Of a DNA stretch of 64,000 nucleotides, positions 63,824 to 64,000 are shown piece by piece. Under the pieces are notes generated by a model. The model searched no databases, was not told the DNA's origin, and saw nothing but the letters and a program-made list of their open reading frames with translations. Every line of letters starts with the position of its first letter. Position 1 is the stretch's first letter. The stretch is from an uncultured Flavobacteriales bacterium (GTDB lineage: Bacteria; Bacteroidota; Bacteroidia; Flavobacteriales_D; Parvicellaceae): contig CALSNM010000005.1 in assembly GCA_943787725.1 (NCBI GenBank), positions 1 to 64,000 on the forward strand, written 5' to 3'. A program made the translations under genes and the position numbers.

Positions 63824-64000
63824 TACAAAAATTGGTTTAACCATGTATTTTTTATAGCTACTTTCCAGGAATTTTTAAATTCCTTTTTGGTTGCTACCAA
63901 ACTATTAAAAACAATTGTTTCGCTGGTTATTTTATTATCTGACAAAAGCTGTTCTAATTCAGAAAAATGAAACGATTTTAATTATTTTCTTCTTGATAAA
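63824..64000 (-). CDS. C-terminal end of an unidentified gene running off the window
   Basis: On the - strand a frame ends at 63824-63826 with SELEQLLSDNKITSETIVF, LVATKKEFKNSWK and NTWLNQFL. About 48 residues are readable before the frame is closed near 63970; one base fewer in a run of five T there would join it to IIKIVSF further upstream. The end resembles a conserved type of C-terminus in Bacteroidota but I cannot name the family. Confidence 0.35.

Overview
The window looks like a chromosome segment of a Bacteroidota bacterium, most likely in the Flavobacteriales. The reasons are: type IX secretion (T9SS) type A C-terminal sorting domains on secreted phosphoesterases; an exosortase gene with an XrtF-associated membrane protein; AT-rich composition with several TAnnTTTG -7 promoter elements; and a gene set (AddAB-like nuclease pair, PD40-repeat lipoprotein/periplasmic protein, glyA-fahA-spoT-fur-STAS-purA-OstA) typical of that phylum. 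I cannot place it more precisely from sequence alone.

Layout. (a) 1-6.3 kb: end of an unidentified secreted-type protein, a membrane protein, and three phosphoesterases in a row on the + strand (purple-acid-phosphatase-like, PhoD-like, glycerophosphodiester phosphodiesterase). (b) 6.3-13.9 kb: a rhomboid-like membrane protein, an AddA-like helicase-nuclease (-), a small conserved protein, a TPR protein and an AddB-like nuclease (+). (c) 13.9-17.8 kb: purB, an EI24-family membrane protein, a TPR/PD40 protein. (d) 17.9-53.2 kb: a roughly 35-kb surface polysaccharide locus, every gene on the - strand, reading from wzc at the high-coordinate end through wzm, wzt, acyltransferases, many glycosyltransferases, wecB, WbqC-type, PhyH-type, PglD-type and wecE genes to a Wzy-like protein, a CotH-type kinase, sugar epimerases, asnB, a WcaF-type acetyltransferase and a final glycosyltransferase. 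(e) 53.4-54.9 kb: divergent from wzc, a tiny secreted protein with an exosortase-type C-terminal signal, an exosortase (XrtF type) and its associated membrane protein. (f) 55-63.8 kb: housekeeping genes glyA, fahA, spoT/rel, fur, a STAS protein, purA, and an OstA-like protein, then the end of a - strand gene.

How it fits together. The large locus should make, decorate and export a surface glycan: WecB gives a ManNAc-type precursor, WecE gives a 4-amino-4,6-dideoxy sugar, several left-handed beta-helix acyltransferases and an OafA-type acyltransferase decorate it, Wzm/Wzt export it and Wzc controls it by tyrosine phosphorylation. The adjacent exosortase cassette may anchor or mature a very small Gly/Pro-rich surface peptide.

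Reading quality. Between about 2.4 and 9.7 kb nearly every gene is broken by single-base frameshifts, and isolated ones occur near 11.15, 31.96, 61.98 and 63.97 kb. Unrelated genes, including normally important ones such as purA and addA, are hit, so I think most are sequence errors rather than gene decay; I annotated whole genes and noted the breaks. No rRNA, tRNA, CRISPR array, insertion sequence or phage genes were seen.
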